64,000 bases of DNA. Origin: Pseudolabrys sp. GTDB lineage: Bacteria > Pseudomonadota > Alphaproteobacteria > Rhizobiales > Xanthobacteraceae. Positions 16,178-25,715 of this stretch are shown piece by piece. The stretch spans positions 90,798 through 154,797 of the forward strand of contig JAHCKG010000008.1 of the NCBI GenBank assembly GCA_026125895.1, read 5' to 3'. Each line of letters opens with the position of its first letter. The first letter of the stretch is position 1. The position numbers and the translations under genes are program-made. A model generated the notes under the pieces. That model made no database searches and had not been told where the DNA came from. It saw only the letters and a program-made list of their open reading frames with translations.

Positions 16178-17563
16178 ATGTCCGACGTTGTCTGCATCTC
16201 TCCCATCGATGGCAGTGAAGTCGCGCGCCGTCCTTCCGCCAGCGCCGCGGCCATCGACTCCGCGTTGCAGGCGGCGCGGCGCGCGCAAAGAGAATGGGCG
16301 CAAGTGCCGCTCGCCATACGCATGGAGAAGATGACAGCCTTCGTCGATGCGATGCTGGCGATGAACCAGGAAGTCGTGCCGGAGATCGCCTGGCAGATGG
16401 GCCGCCCGGTGAAATGGGGCGGCGAGTTCCGGCCGTTCGAGGAGCGCGCGCGGCACATGATCGCGATCGCGCCGGATGCGCTCAAGCCGCACGTACCCAA
16501 GCCCGTCGAAGGCTTCACGCGCTTCATCGACAAGACGCCGGCCGGCGTCGTGCTCGTCATCGCACCGTGGAATTACCCGTATCTCACCGCGGTCAACAGC
16601 GTTGTGCCGGCGCTGATCGCCGGCAATGCGGTGATCCTCAAGCACGCGGCGCAGACGATCCTGGTGGGCGAGCGTTTCGATAAGGCGATGCAGGCCGCCG
16701 ATCTGCCGGCCGGACTGTTCGCCAATCTCGTGCTCACGCATGACGACACCGCGCGTATTCTCGCCAGCGCTGCGGTCGATCACGCCAATTTCACCGGCTC
16801 GGTCGCCGGCGGCCGGGCCATCGAACGCGCCGCAGCCGGGACCTTCACGACGCTCGGCCTCGAGCTCGGCGGCAAGGATCCCGCCTATGTGCGCGCCGAT
16901 GCCAATCTCAAGCACGCCGTCGAGAACCTGGTCGATGGCGCGTTCTTCAACTCCGGTCAATGCTGCTGCGGCATCGAGCGCATCTATGTCCACGAAACGC
17001 TCTATGACGACTTCGCCGCCGGCTTCGTCGAACTGACTAGCACCTACAAGCTCGGCAATCCGCTCGATGAGACGACCACGCTCGGGCCGATGGCGACATT
17101 GCGCGGCGCCGAGGTCGTGCGCCGTCAGATCAGGGACGCCGTCGCCAAAGGCGCGCGCAGCCATATCGATCCGAAACTGTTCGCCGCCGACGACGGCCGC
17201 GGCACCTATGTGATGCCGCAGGTGCTGACGAACGTCGATCACACCATGGAGCTGATGACGGTCGAGAACTTCGGCCCGGTCGTCGGCATCATGAAAGTGT
17301 CGGGCGACGACGAGGCGATCCGGCTGATGAACGACAGCGCCTATGGCCTGACCGCGGCGATCTGGACCTCCGATGAGCAAGCCGCGCTGACGATCGGACG
17401 CCAAATCGAGACCGGCACCGTGTTCATGAACCGCTGCGACTATCTCGATCCGGCGCTGGCCTGGACCGGCGTCAAGGATACCGGCCGCGGCGTCAGCCTG
17501 TCGGAGATCGGCTACGACATGCTCACCCGCGCCAAGAGTTACCACCTCCGGACCTTGTCCTGA
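16178..17563 (+). CDS. NAD(P)-dependent aldehyde dehydrogenase
   Basis: 461 residues. APWNYPYLTAVNSVVPALI (cofactor-binding loop), LGLELGGKDPAY (general-base Glu) and FFNSGQCCCGIERIYV (catalytic Cys) mark a classical ALDH. ATG 16178 is preferred to an upstream in-frame ATG at 16016, which would overlap the GS-like gene by 100 bp. It is the second gene of GS-ALDH-ADH and would oxidise the gamma-glutamyl aldehyde formed in that pathway (inference). Confidence 0.9.
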   Translation: MSDVVCISPIDGSEVARRPSASAAAIDSALQAARRAQREWAQVPLAIRMEKMTAFVDAMLAMNQEVVPEIAWQMGRPVKWGGEFRPFEERARHMIAIAPDALKPHVPKPVEGFTRFIDKTPAGVVLVIAPWNYPYLTAVNSVVPALIAGNAVILKHAAQTILVGERFDKAMQAADLPAGLFANLVLTHDDTARILASAAVDHANFTGSVAGGRAIERAAAGTFTTLGLELGGKDPAYVRADANLKHAVENLVDGAFFNSGQCCCGIERIYVHETLYDDFAAGFVELTSTYKLGNPLDETTTLGPMATLRGAEVVRRQIRDAVAKGARSHIDPKLFAADDGRGTYVMPQVLTNVDHTMELMTVENFGPVVGIMKVSGDDEAIRLMNDSAYGLTAAIWTSDEQAALTIGRQIETGTVFMNRCDYLDPALAWTGVKDTGRGVSLSEIGYDMLTRAKSYHLRTLS

Positions 17564-17601
17564 GCGATCACCTCACATCGCCCCTCTCACCTGAGCCCCC
17601 C

Positions 17602-18765
17602 ATGTCCACCTCCCCGACTTCCAACTGGAATTACCCGACCGCCGTGCGCTTCGGCGCCGGCCGTATCAAGGAGCTGCCGCGCATCTGCAACGAACTCGGC
17701 TTTGCCAGGCCGCTGCTGGTCACCGACCCGTTCCTCGCCGCGCAGCCGATGACGCAGGCCGTCGTCGATGCGCTACGCGGCGCCGGCCTCGGCGTCGGCG
17801 TGTTCTCCGATGTCAGGTCGAATCCGAACGACGCCAATGTCGAGGCCGGCCTCAAGGTGCTCAAGGCCGGCAAGCATGACAGCGTCATCGCCTTCGGCGG
17901 CGGCTCGGCGCTCGACGCCGGCAAGGTCATCGCCTTCATGGCCGGCCAGACGCGGCCGATGTGGGATTTCGAGGACATCGGCGATTTCTGGACACGCGCC
18001 GATCCCAAGGGCATCGCGCCGGTCATCGCCGTGCCGACTACCGCGGGCACCGGCTCGGAAGTCGGCCGCGCCGGCGTCATCACGCAAGCGGCGACGCATT
18101 CGAAGAAGGTGATCTTCCATCCCGGCATGATGCCGAAGGTGACGATCTGCGATCCTGAACTCACCGCCGGCATGCCGCCGAAGATCACCGCCGGCACCGG
18201 CATGGACGCGCTGGCGCATTGCCTCGAGGCCTATTGCGCGCCGTCCTATCATCCGATGGCCGACGGCATCGCCGTCGAAGGCATGCGCCTCGTCAAGGAG
18301 TACCTGCCGCGCGCCTACAGCAACGGCGGCGACCTCGAAGCCCGCGCGCACATGATGTCGGCCGCGGCGATGGGCGCCACCGCGTTCCAGAAAGGGCTCG
18401 GCGCCATTCACGCGCTGTCGCATCCGGTCGGCGCGCTGTACGACACGCACCACGGCATGACCAATGCCGTGTTCATGCCCTACGTGCTGGTGTTCAACCG
18501 CGCGGCCATCGACAGCAGAATCGCGCGGCTGGCCGCCTATCTCGGCCTTGCGCCGAGCTTCGACGCCTTCCTCGCCTGGGTCATGGAGCTGCGGCGCGAA
18601 CTCGCCGTTCCGCACACGCTCAAGGAATTCGGCGTCGACGATTCGAAGTTCAAGCTGGTGGCGAAGATGGCGCCCGACGATCCGACCGCCGGCGGCAACC
18701 CCGTGCCCGTCACGGAGGCCGCGGCGCGCGCGCTGCTCGACAAGGCCTATCGCGGCGAGGTGTGA
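17602..18765 (+). CDS. Iron-containing alcohol dehydrogenase
   Basis: 387 residues, group III ADH. SVIAFGGGSALDAGKVIAFM and PTTAGTGSEVG bind NAD(P); the metal site is in GTGMDALAHCLEAY and HALSHPVGALYDTHHG. It interconverts an alcohol and an aldehyde in the cytosol. Following the GS-like and ALDH genes, it suggests that the amine substrate carries a hydroxyl, as in ethanolamine or alaninol breakdown (inference). It converges on the potC-like gene with only 9 bp between stop codons. Confidence 0.9.
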   Translation: MSTSPTSNWNYPTAVRFGAGRIKELPRICNELGFARPLLVTDPFLAAQPMTQAVVDALRGAGLGVGVFSDVRSNPNDANVEAGLKVLKAGKHDSVIAFGGGSALDAGKVIAFMAGQTRPMWDFEDIGDFWTRADPKGIAPVIAVPTTAGTGSEVGRAGVITQAATHSKKVIFHPGMMPKVTICDPELTAGMPPKITAGTGMDALAHCLEAYCAPSYHPMADGIAVEGMRLVKEYLPRAYSNGGDLEARAHMMSAAAMGATAFQKGLGAIHALSHPVGALYDTHHGMTNAVFMPYVLVFNRAAIDSRIARLAAYLGLAPSFDAFLAWVMELRRELAVPHTLKEFGVDDSKFKLVAKMAPDDPTAGGNPVPVTEAAARALLDKAYRGEV

Positions 18766-18774
18766 GGCGACGCG

Positions 18775-19593
18775 CTAGCGCCTGCTCTGCCGGCCGAGCA
18801 GCTGCGCCAGCGCCAGCAGAACGCTGGTGACTACGATCATCATGGTCGAGATCGCGGCGATGGTCGGATCGATCTGATCGCGCAAGGCCGCGAACATGTT
18901 GCGTGTCAGCGTCGAGTTCTCGCCGCCCGAAACGAACAACGAGACGATGACCTCGTCGAACGACGTCAGGAACGACAGCACGGCGGCCGTCAGGATCGCG
19001 AACTTGATCTGCGGCAACACCACCATGAAGAACGCCTCGATACGCGAGGCGCCGAGGCTGCGCGCCACGCGCTCCTGGTTCATGTCGAAGCTCTTGAGCG
19101 CCGAGGTCACGATCATGATGACGATCGGGATCGCCAGGATGCTGTGCGCCAGCACCACGCCGATCAGCGAATTCACCATCTTCAGCTTCACATAGGCATA
19201 GAAGATGGCGGTGCCGACGAGGATGACCGGAATGACGATCGGCGTGATCAGCAGTAGCGAGACCAGCCGCGCCGTCGCCAGCTCGGCGTTATAGAGGCCG
19301 TAGGCGGCGACGGTGCCGAGCGGCGTCGCCACCATGACGGTCAACGCCGCCGCCTTGAACGAGGTCGCCGTCGCCTGCATCCACGAGCGCGAACTGAAAT
19401 AGGTCTCGTACCAGCGCAGCGACAGGCTGCGCGGCGGAAACTCGAGATACTGCGATTCCGAGAACGACATCGGGATGACGATGAGCGTCGGCACGATCAG
19501 GAATGCAAACAGCAGCGCCGCCAGCGCATAGAGCCACAGCCGCGAGCGGTGCGTGATCTGCGTGTCGGTCGCGGGCCGGTCGAGCCATCCCAT
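18775..19593 (-). CDS. Spermidine/putrescine-type ABC permease (PotC-like)
   Basis: 272 residues with six predicted membrane segments and the EAA-loop segment VARSLGASRIEAFFMVVLPQI. ATG 19593 begins 2 bp after the PotB-like stop; the frame runs further upstream but only inside potB. It is one half of the inner-membrane channel with 19596-20504. It is the last gene of the minus operon that starts at 26827. Confidence 0.88.
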   Translation of the reverse strand: MGWLDRPATDTQITHRSRLWLYALAALLFAFLIVPTLIVIPMSFSESQYLEFPPRSLSLRWYETYFSSRSWMQATATSFKAAALTVMVATPLGTVAAYGLYNAELATARLVSLLLITPIVIPVILVGTAIFYAYVKLKMVNSLIGVVLAHSILAIPIVIMIVTSALKSFDMNQERVARSLGASRIEAFFMVVLPQIKFAILTAAVLSFLTSFDEVIVSLFVSGGENSTLTRNMFAALRDQIDPTIAAISTMMIVVTSVLLALAQLLGRQSRR

Positions 19594-19595
19594 GG

Positions 19596-20504
19596 TCAGT
19601 GCCCCGCCCCGAACAGCGACAGGCCTTTGGCCATACGCGAGGCAATCCACAGCAGCAGAAAGGTCAGCACCAGCAGCACCGCGCCGAGCGCGCTCGCCGA
19701 ACCCCAGTTGAGGAAGGTGTCGATATCCGTGGCGATGCGGCTCGACACCATGATCACCCGGCCGCCGCCGAGCACTTCCGGCGTGACGTAGAAGCCGAGG
19801 CACAAAATGAAGACGATCAGCACGCCGCCGGTCAGTCCCGGCAGCGACAGCGGCAGGAACACCTGCCAGAAGCTCTGCACCGGACCGGCGCCGAGGTTGG
19901 CGGCGGCCTGCAGCAGCGTGCGGTCGATCGTGCGCATGCTACCATAGAGCGGCAGCACGATGAACGGCAGCATGATGTGAACCATGCCGATCAAGGTGCC
20001 GGACAGGTTATTGACCAGCGGCAGCGGCTCCGACCACAGGCCGAGCTGCATGCCCCAGGTGTTGATCAGGCCGGTTCGTTGCAACAGCACCAGCCAGGCG
20101 TAGGTACGCACCAGCAGCGATGTCCAGAACGGCAGCAGCACCATGATCATGCACAGATTGGCGGCTCTTGTCGGCAACTGCGACATGAAATAGGCGAGCG
20201 GATAGCCGAGAACGGCGCAGATGCCGGTGGTGAGCAGGCTCACCTTGAACGTCGTCCAGAAGATTCGCACGTACGAGGGTTGCTCGATCAGCCGCTGATA
20301 GTTGACCAACGTCGCCTCGCCGCCGTCCGTATAGAACGACATGTAGAACAGCCAGCCGACCGGCACGAGCAGGCACACGACCACCAGCAGCAGCGCCGGC
20401 GCGGCGAGCGACAACATCAGCCAGCGCTCGATCAGCCGGTCCTTGTTCAGGGCGGCGGCGTGGTCGTTGCCGAGCGAAGTCTGTGCGGGGACCGTCGCGC
20501 TCAT
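19596..20504 (-). CDS. Spermidine/putrescine-type ABC permease (PotB-like)
   Basis: 302 residues; a long N-terminal cytoplasmic stretch, then six membrane segments (WLMLSLAAPALLLVVVCLLV is the first), with the EAA loop AAANLGAGPVQSFWQVFLPL. It pairs with the PotC-like protein. It sits 7 bp after the ATPase gene in the operon. Confidence 0.88.
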   Translation of the reverse strand: MSATVPAQTSLGNDHAAALNKDRLIERWLMLSLAAPALLLVVVCLLVPVGWLFYMSFYTDGGEATLVNYQRLIEQPSYVRIFWTTFKVSLLTTGICAVLGYPLAYFMSQLPTRAANLCMIMVLLPFWTSLLVRTYAWLVLLQRTGLINTWGMQLGLWSEPLPLVNNLSGTLIGMVHIMLPFIVLPLYGSMRTIDRTLLQAAANLGAGPVQSFWQVFLPLSLPGLTGGVLIVFILCLGFYVTPEVLGGGRVIMVSSRIATDIDTFLNWGSASALGAVLLVLTFLLLWIASRMAKGLSLFGAGH

Positions 20505-20511
20505 GGCCGGC

Positions 20512-21588
20512 TCAGCCTCCGTCCGGCAGCAGCGTCGTATCCGCGATGGCGAGGCCGAGCGTGATGGAGCCGCCGTCCGCCGGCAGCGATTTGAGGCCGG
20601 CGCTATTGGCCGGCACGCGCAGCGTCACGATATCGCCGCCGCCGAGGTCGATCTCGATGCGCATCGTGTCGCCCTGGAACACGCGGCCGACAATGCGGCC
20701 GCCGAAGCAGTTCATGCCGTCTTGTGCGCCATCGACGATCTGGAGCTGCTCTGGCCGGATCATCATGAGACAACGGCCATCGCGCAACGGCGCGCCGTCG
20801 GCCTTGATGACCGCGTCGCGATAGCGGCAGACGCCGGCCGCCATCGTGACGTCGAGGAACGTCGACTCGCCGATGAACTCAGCGACAAAACGGCTGCTCG
20901 GCTTCGAGTAGATGCGCTGTGGCGTGTCGAGCTGCGCCAGCTTGCCCTTGTCGATCACCGCGATGCGGTCGGACATGGTCAGCGCCTCGCGCTGATCGTG
21001 CGTCACATAGATCGTGGTGGTGCCGAGCTTCTCATGCAGGCGGCGCAGTTCGAGCTGCATCAGCTCGCGCAGCTGCTTGTCGAGCGCCGAGAGCGGCTCG
21101 TCCATCAGGATGATGCGCGGCTCGAACACGAGCGCGCGCGCAAGCGCGACGCGCTGACGCTGGCCGCCCGACAGTTCGTGGATGCCGCGGGCGCCGTAGC
21201 CGCCGAGCTGCACCATTTCGAGCGCCGCCTCGACGCGCCTTGCCGACTCGGCCGCGCCGACTTTGCGCAGCCGTAGCGGAAAGGCGATGTTGGCCGCGAC
21301 ATTCATGTGCGGAAACAGCGCGTAGTTCTGGAACACCATGCCGAGATCGCGCTTCTGCGGCGCGAGGCGGATCACCTCCTGGGTGCCGAACAGGATGCTG
21401 CCGGAATCCGGGCGGGTGAAGCCCGCGAGCACCATCAGCAAGGTGGTCTTGCCCGAGCCCGACGGGCCGAGCAGCGTCAGAAACTCACCGGCCTGAACGT
21501 GCAGATCGACCCGATCGAGCACGGCGACAGCCCCGTAGGATTTGGAGACCTGCCGGACGTGAATGTCGAGTGCCGATGCGGATGCCAT
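20512..21588 (-). CDS. Spermidine/putrescine-type ABC ATP-binding protein (PotA-like)
   Basis: 358 residues: a nucleotide-binding domain with GPSGSGKTT, VFQNYALFPH, LSGGQRQRV, ILMDEPLSALD and YVTHDQREA, then a C-terminal TOBE domain (MMIRPEQLQIVDGA and onward) typical of PotA/UgpC-type ATPases. It drives uptake of the ligand captured by the 21663-22721 binding protein. A hairpin separates it from that gene. Confidence 0.92.
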   Translation of the reverse strand: MASASALDIHVRQVSKSYGAVAVLDRVDLHVQAGEFLTLLGPSGSGKTTLLMVLAGFTRPDSGSILFGTQEVIRLAPQKRDLGMVFQNYALFPHMNVAANIAFPLRLRKVGAAESARRVEAALEMVQLGGYGARGIHELSGGQRQRVALARALVFEPRIILMDEPLSALDKQLRELMQLELRRLHEKLGTTTIYVTHDQREALTMSDRIAVIDKGKLAQLDTPQRIYSKPSSRFVAEFIGESTFLDVTMAAGVCRYRDAVIKADGAPLRDGRCLMMIRPEQLQIVDGAQDGMNCFGGRIVGRVFQGDTMRIEIDLGGGDIVTLRVPANSAGLKSLPADGGSITLGLAIADTTLLPDGG

Positions 21589-21622
21589 ATAGCCGGAGAC
21601 TGTCGCTTGTTATGAGGCCAAT

Positions 21623-21654
21623 GGCCGGGGCGCGCATTGCTTCGCGTCCCGGCC
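21623..21654 (-). repeat. Intergenic hairpin downstream of the PotD-like gene
   Basis: GGCCGGGGCGCG and CGCGTCCCGGCC form a 12-bp stem with one mismatch and an 8-nt loop. No T run follows on the minus strand, so it is probably an mRNA-stabilising or partial-termination structure rather than a terminator. Confidence 0.6.
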
Positions 21655-21662
21655 GGTGTGCG

Positions 21663-22721
21663 TTACTCGGTCAACATGTTCTGGTAGGCGGCGGCGGCCT
21701 TTTCTTCGTTCTTGATATACCAGTCGAGATCGATCGAGAGCTGGTTCTTCACGTTGTCGGGATGCGACGGCAGCTTCTTGGCATAGCCCGCTTCGATCGC
21801 GCCGATCTCATAGGCCTTCTTGTTGGTCGGGCCGTAGGTGATGTACTTGGTGAAGTCCGCCTGATATTGCGGCTTGGAGATTTCGCTCAGGAACTTCATC
21901 GCCAGATCCTTGTGCGGCGCGCCCTTCGGGATGGCGTAGCAGTCGTAGTCGAGCAGCGCCTGGTTGAAGGTGTAGGCGACCTTGGCGCCGTCCTTGGCCA
22001 CCACGTCGAAGCGGCCGTTCCAGCCGGTGATCATATCGACTTCGCCATCCTTCATGAGCTGCGCGTGCTGGGCGCCCGACGACCACCATACGCTGATATG
22101 CGGCTTGAGCTCCTTGATCTTCTTGATCGCACGCTCGATGCCGCCCGGCGCCGACAACACCTCATAGACCTTGTCGGCGGGCACGCCATCGGCCATCAGC
22201 GCCGGCTCGAGCGCCCCGGCGACGCCTTTGCGGTACGAGCGCTTGCCCGGGAATTTCTTGACGTCCCAGAAGTCGGCCCAAGACTTCGGCGGGTTGTCGC
22301 CATAGGTCTTGGTGTTCCAGGCCATCACGGTCGAGAACACGTCGCCGCCAACGCAGTAGTCCTGAGCGGTGTTCGGCACGAAGTTCGAGCGGTCGATGAC
22401 GTTATAGTCGAGCTTCTCGAGGAAGCCGCCGGCGCCGGCGCGCGCCGCGCTGCCAGAGCCGCTCGCCACCACGTCCCACGTCACCGCGCCGGCCTTCACC
22501 TTGACGACCGCGTCGGAAATGCTGGTGTAGGTTTCTTCCTTGATCTTGATGCCGAGCGCCTTGGCCGCCGGCTGGAACAGCGCCTTGCTCTGGCCTTCCT
22601 GATAGGCGCCGCCGAAGGACACGATGGTCAATTCCTGCGCACCCGCGGTCGCGCCAACCAGGCCGACAGCGCCGAGAATGGCAAGTGATGCGATGGCTAG
22701 TTTGGATCGATTGCGCTTCAT
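21663..22721 (-). CDS. Spermidine/putrescine-type ABC substrate-binding protein (PotD-like)
   Basis: 352 residues; signal peptide ending GATAGA-QE, then LTIVSFGGAYQEGQSKALF, the usual start of polyamine/opine-type (SBP_bac_8) binding proteins. The periplasmic protein captures substrate for PotABC. The FAD oxidase gene ends 185 bp upstream, so an internal promoter is possible. The family covers putrescine, spermidine and other cationic amines; the PuuB-like oxidase, ALDH and GS homologue nearby favour an amine. Confidence 0.88.
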   Translation of the reverse strand: MKRNRSKLAIASLAILGAVGLVGATAGAQELTIVSFGGAYQEGQSKALFQPAAKALGIKIKEETYTSISDAVVKVKAGAVTWDVVASGSGSAARAGAGGFLEKLDYNVIDRSNFVPNTAQDYCVGGDVFSTVMAWNTKTYGDNPPKSWADFWDVKKFPGKRSYRKGVAGALEPALMADGVPADKVYEVLSAPGGIERAIKKIKELKPHISVWWSSGAQHAQLMKDGEVDMITGWNGRFDVVAKDGAKVAYTFNQALLDYDCYAIPKGAPHKDLAMKFLSEISKPQYQADFTKYITYGPTNKKAYEIGAIEAGYAKKLPSHPDNVKNQLSIDLDWYIKNEEKAAAAYQNMLTE

Positions 22722-22906
22722 TCTGAGCTCCTCACCCTGGTCATGAATGTCAGCCTGGGTCTTCAGGGGCGACTTTTTTGTTTGCTCTTATCGCCGATCC
22801 TAAACCCGTACCGTATCGGTCCGTATTCCCCAGCGGGACAGAAGAGCCAGTCTGGAAATAGGAGGGGTCCACTCCCCGGTCGGCCACTGGCGGGCCCCAG
22901 ATCCGC

Positions 22907-24202
22907 TCAGTTGCGTCCATCGCGCCAGCGATAATACAGGATTGAAGGCGCCAGAAACCAAGGGTTTCCCGTGTAGAACGGCCGCGTCTGGAAGCTCAGG
23001 CCGTCGAGCGCCGTGCGCCCCTCGGCGAGGCCCAGCACTTTCTGGCCGACCCGCATGCCGAAATAGCTCGCCGTGCCGACCCCGGCGCCGCAATAGCCCA
23101 TGGCGTAGTACATGCCGTCGCGCTGGCCGACATGCATGAGTTCGTCGAAGGTGTAGGCGATGAAGCCGCACCAGGAGTGGCTGATCTTTTTCGCCGCAAG
23201 CTGCGGAAAGATCGCCGCCATGTCGGCGTGCAGCTTGGGGCCGCTGAGTGTCGGGTCGGTTTCGTTCAACGACACGCGGCCGCCAAACAGGATGCGCCGG
23301 CGATCCGGCGACGCGCGGTAGTAGTAGATGACGCGGCGCGTATCGCTGACGATGCGGTTCTGCGGGATCAGTTCATCGACCAGCGCGCGATCGAGCAATT
23401 CGGTGGCGATCATGTAGCTGCCGATCGGGATCACGCGGCGTTTCAGCCAGGGCGTCAGGTCGCCGGTATAGCCGTTGGTGGCGACGACGACGTCCCGCGC
23501 GTCGATGGTCCCGCGCGCGGTCCTGACGATGAACCGCTCGCCGCTGCGCTCGACCGACAACGCCGGACAATATCCGACGATCTCGGCGCCGGCGGCCATG
23601 GCGAGATCGAGCAGGCCCTGGTGATAGCGAGCCGGATCGACCGAAGCGTGCTGCTCATAGACGGCACCGCCGAAATAGCCATCGGAGCCGATCTCGCGCC
23701 GCTGCTCGCTGCGCGGCACCATGTGGGCGCCAACTTCGAGGCCCTTGGGCTGGTTTTTCACCCGCGCGGCCAATGCCTCGTATTGCGCGGCATTGTGCGC
23801 GGCGTGGAAGCGGCCGACGACGTTGAAATCGCAGTCGAGGCCGTTGTCGCGAATGAAATCGGCCATGAAGCGCAGCGAGTTCTGTCCGTCCTTGAGGATG
23901 TCGAAGGCGCGCTGGGCGCCATGGCGCCGCGCCAGCATCTCATAGGACGGCTTGATGCTGGTGGAGACCTGCCCGCCGTTGCGGGTGCTGCAGCCGAAGC
24001 CGGCGGCCTCGGCATCGAGCACGACGGTGTGGCGGCCGCCGCGCGCCGTCTGGATGGCGGCGTGCAGGCCGGTATAGCCGGAGCCGATGACGACGACGTC
24101 GGCCCGCGATGGCGGCGTCCTGGTCTCGAGCGCCGGCCGCGGCACCTGGTCCCACCAGTACGGCGCCGGTTTGAAGTCGTCGGTGAAGAGTGCTGCGTTC
24201 AC
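22907..24202 (-). CDS. FAD-dependent amine/amino acid oxidase (DAO family, PuuB-like)
   Basis: 431 residues. The N-terminal YWWDQVPRPALETRTPP precedes the ADVVVIGSGYTGLHAAIQTA dinucleotide fold, GFGCSTRNGGQVSTSIKPSY follows, and the C-terminus has HVGQRDGMYYAMGYCGAGVG. This matches gamma-glutamylputrescine oxidase and related DAO enzymes, which oxidise an amine to an aldehyde with release of ammonia and H2O2. It lies 19 bp after the ALDH gene that would oxidise the aldehyde. Confidence 0.85.
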   Translation of the reverse strand: MNAALFTDDFKPAPYWWDQVPRPALETRTPPSRADVVVIGSGYTGLHAAIQTARGGRHTVVLDAEAAGFGCSTRNGGQVSTSIKPSYEMLARRHGAQRAFDILKDGQNSLRFMADFIRDNGLDCDFNVVGRFHAAHNAAQYEALAARVKNQPKGLEVGAHMVPRSEQRREIGSDGYFGGAVYEQHASVDPARYHQGLLDLAMAAGAEIVGYCPALSVERSGERFIVRTARGTIDARDVVVATNGYTGDLTPWLKRRVIPIGSYMIATELLDRALVDELIPQNRIVSDTRRVIYYYRASPDRRRILFGGRVSLNETDPTLSGPKLHADMAAIFPQLAAKKISHSWCGFIAYTFDELMHVGQRDGMYYAMGYCGAGVGTASYFGMRVGQKVLGLAEGRTALDGLSFQTRPFYTGNPWFLAPSILYYRWRDGRN

Positions 24203-24221
24203 GTCGCCGGTCCCGTTGTCG

Positions 24222-25715
24222 TCAGATGCGCGCGACGACGCTTTTCATTTTGCAGTAGCTGCGCAGGCCCGCCATGCCTTTTTCCCGGCCGAAGCCGGAC
24301 TTGCGGTTGCCGCCGAAGGGCACCTCGATACCACCGGCGAACCATTCGTTGATGAACACCTGCCCGGCATCGACATCGCGGGCAAAGCGCAGGGCCTGGG
24401 TGATGTTCTGCGAATAGATGCCGGCGACGAGCGCGTAAGACGTGGCATTCGCCGCCGCGAGCGCCTCGTCCGGCCCATCGACGATCTGCACCACCAGTAC
24501 CGGACCGAAGATCTCTTCCTGCACAACCGGATCGTCCGGCCCCTGCGCTTCGATGATCGTCGGCTCGTAGAACCAGCCGCCCCCGGTCGCGTCCGATTTC
24601 GCCACGGCGCCGCCCACATAGACGCGGTTACCCGCGGCGACGGCGCGTCGAACATGGGCATCGATGGTCTCGAGCTGCCGCGGCGAATTGACCGGGCCGA
24701 GATCGGGATTGGTCAGGCCGTGACCGAGCCGGAAGCCTTTGACCCGCGTCGTCAGCCGGCCGAGAAACGGCACGGCGATGGAGCGGTCGAGAATGAGCCG
24801 GGAGCCTGCCGAGCAGATCTGCCCGGCATTCTCGTAGATCGCCTCGATGACGCCATTGAGGGCGGCGTCCATATCGCAGTCCGCCAGGACCACCAGCGGC
24901 GATTTGCCGCCGAGTTCGAGCACCAGACGCGTCACGTTGTCGGCGGCCCCGCGCATGACCGCGCTGCCGGTCGCGACCGAGCCGGTGAAGGTGATGTGAT
25001 TGATGCCCGGATGGGCGACCAGCGGCGCGCCGACGGCGGCGCCGACGCCGGTGACGACGTTGAGCACGCCATCGGGCAGCCCCGCCGCCGACAGAAGTTC
25101 GGCGAGCATCAGGGCGGTGAATGGGGTCTGCTCGGCGGGCTTGGCGACGACGGTGCAGCCGGCCGCCAGAGCCGGCGCGATGCCCCGGGCCGCGGTCGAC
25201 AGCGGGTAATTCCACGGGATGATCTGGGCGGCGACGCCGACCGGCTCCTCGGTAGTGAAGCCGACATACTGACGGCCGAGCGGCAGGCTGTCGCCGTGCA
25301 GCTTGTCGGCGGCGCCGGCGTAGTATTCGAAGGCGCGTGTGACCCCGCGCAGATCACCCTCAGCCTCGCTGAGGCGCTTGCCGCTGTCCAGGCTCTCGAC
25401 GACCGCGAAACGGCCGGCGCGCTCGCGCAGCAGCGCGGCGGCCTCGGCGAGGATACGGCCGCGCGCGGCCGGGCCCATCTGCCGCCAAGGACCACTGAGC
25501 GCTTTCCGCGCGGCAGTAACCGCCGCGTCGACGTCGACGGCGTCGCCGGCTGCAAAACTAGCGAAAGGCCGCCCCCGGCCGGGGTCGAAGCTCTCCATCG
25601 TGTTGCCAGACTGCGCCGGGACGAAGCGGCCGCCGATGAAATGGCCTTGCGGCAGCCCCTTGAGCGTGCCGGTCGACAGAACTTCCGCGACCAGGGCGTC
25701 GGCTGAACCGCTCAT
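24222..25715 (-). CDS. Aldehyde dehydrogenase (PuuC/betaine aldehyde dehydrogenase-like)
   Basis: 497 residues, full [41 protein letters not shown] (Glu) and [14 protein letters not shown] (Cys), with the terminal [13 protein letters not shown]. It starts inside the stop of the enolase-family gene (ATGA at 25712-25715). Together with the FAD oxidase it would turn an amine into an acid. It is distinct from the ALDHs at 16178 and 40247. Confidence 0.9.
   Translation of the reverse strand: MSGSADALVAEVLSTGTLKGLPQGHFIGGRFVPAQSGNTMESFDPGRGRPFASFAAGDAVDVDAAVTAARKALSGPWRQMGPAARGRILAEAAALLRERAGRFAVVESLDSGKRLSEAEGDLRGVTRAFEYYAGAADKLHGDSLPLGRQYVGFTTEEPVGVAAQIIPWNYPLSTAARGIAPALAAGCTVVAKPAEQTPFTALMLAELLSAAGLPDGVLNVVTGVGAAVGAPLVAHPGINHITFTGSVATGSAVMRGAADNVTRLVLELGGKSPLVVLADCDMDAALNGVIEAIYENAGQICSAGSRLILDRSIAVPFLGRLTTRVKGFRLGHGLTNPDLGPVNSPRQLETIDAHVRRAVAAGNRVYVGGAVAKSDATGGGWFYEPTIIEAQGPDDPVVQEEIFGPVLVVQIVDGPDEALAAANATSYALVAGIYSQNITQALRFARDVDAGQVFINEWFAGGIEVPFGGNRKSGFGREKGMAGLRSYCKMKSVVARI

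Noticed and set aside
16133-17545. 470-residue open frame on the minus strand
   Set aside because: Antisense to the aldehyde dehydrogenase at 16178-17563, which has catalytic Glu and Cys motifs.
24087-25706. 539-residue open frame on the plus strand
   Set aside because: Antisense to the aldehyde dehydrogenase at 24222-25715; no motifs, Arg/Asp-rich shadow composition.
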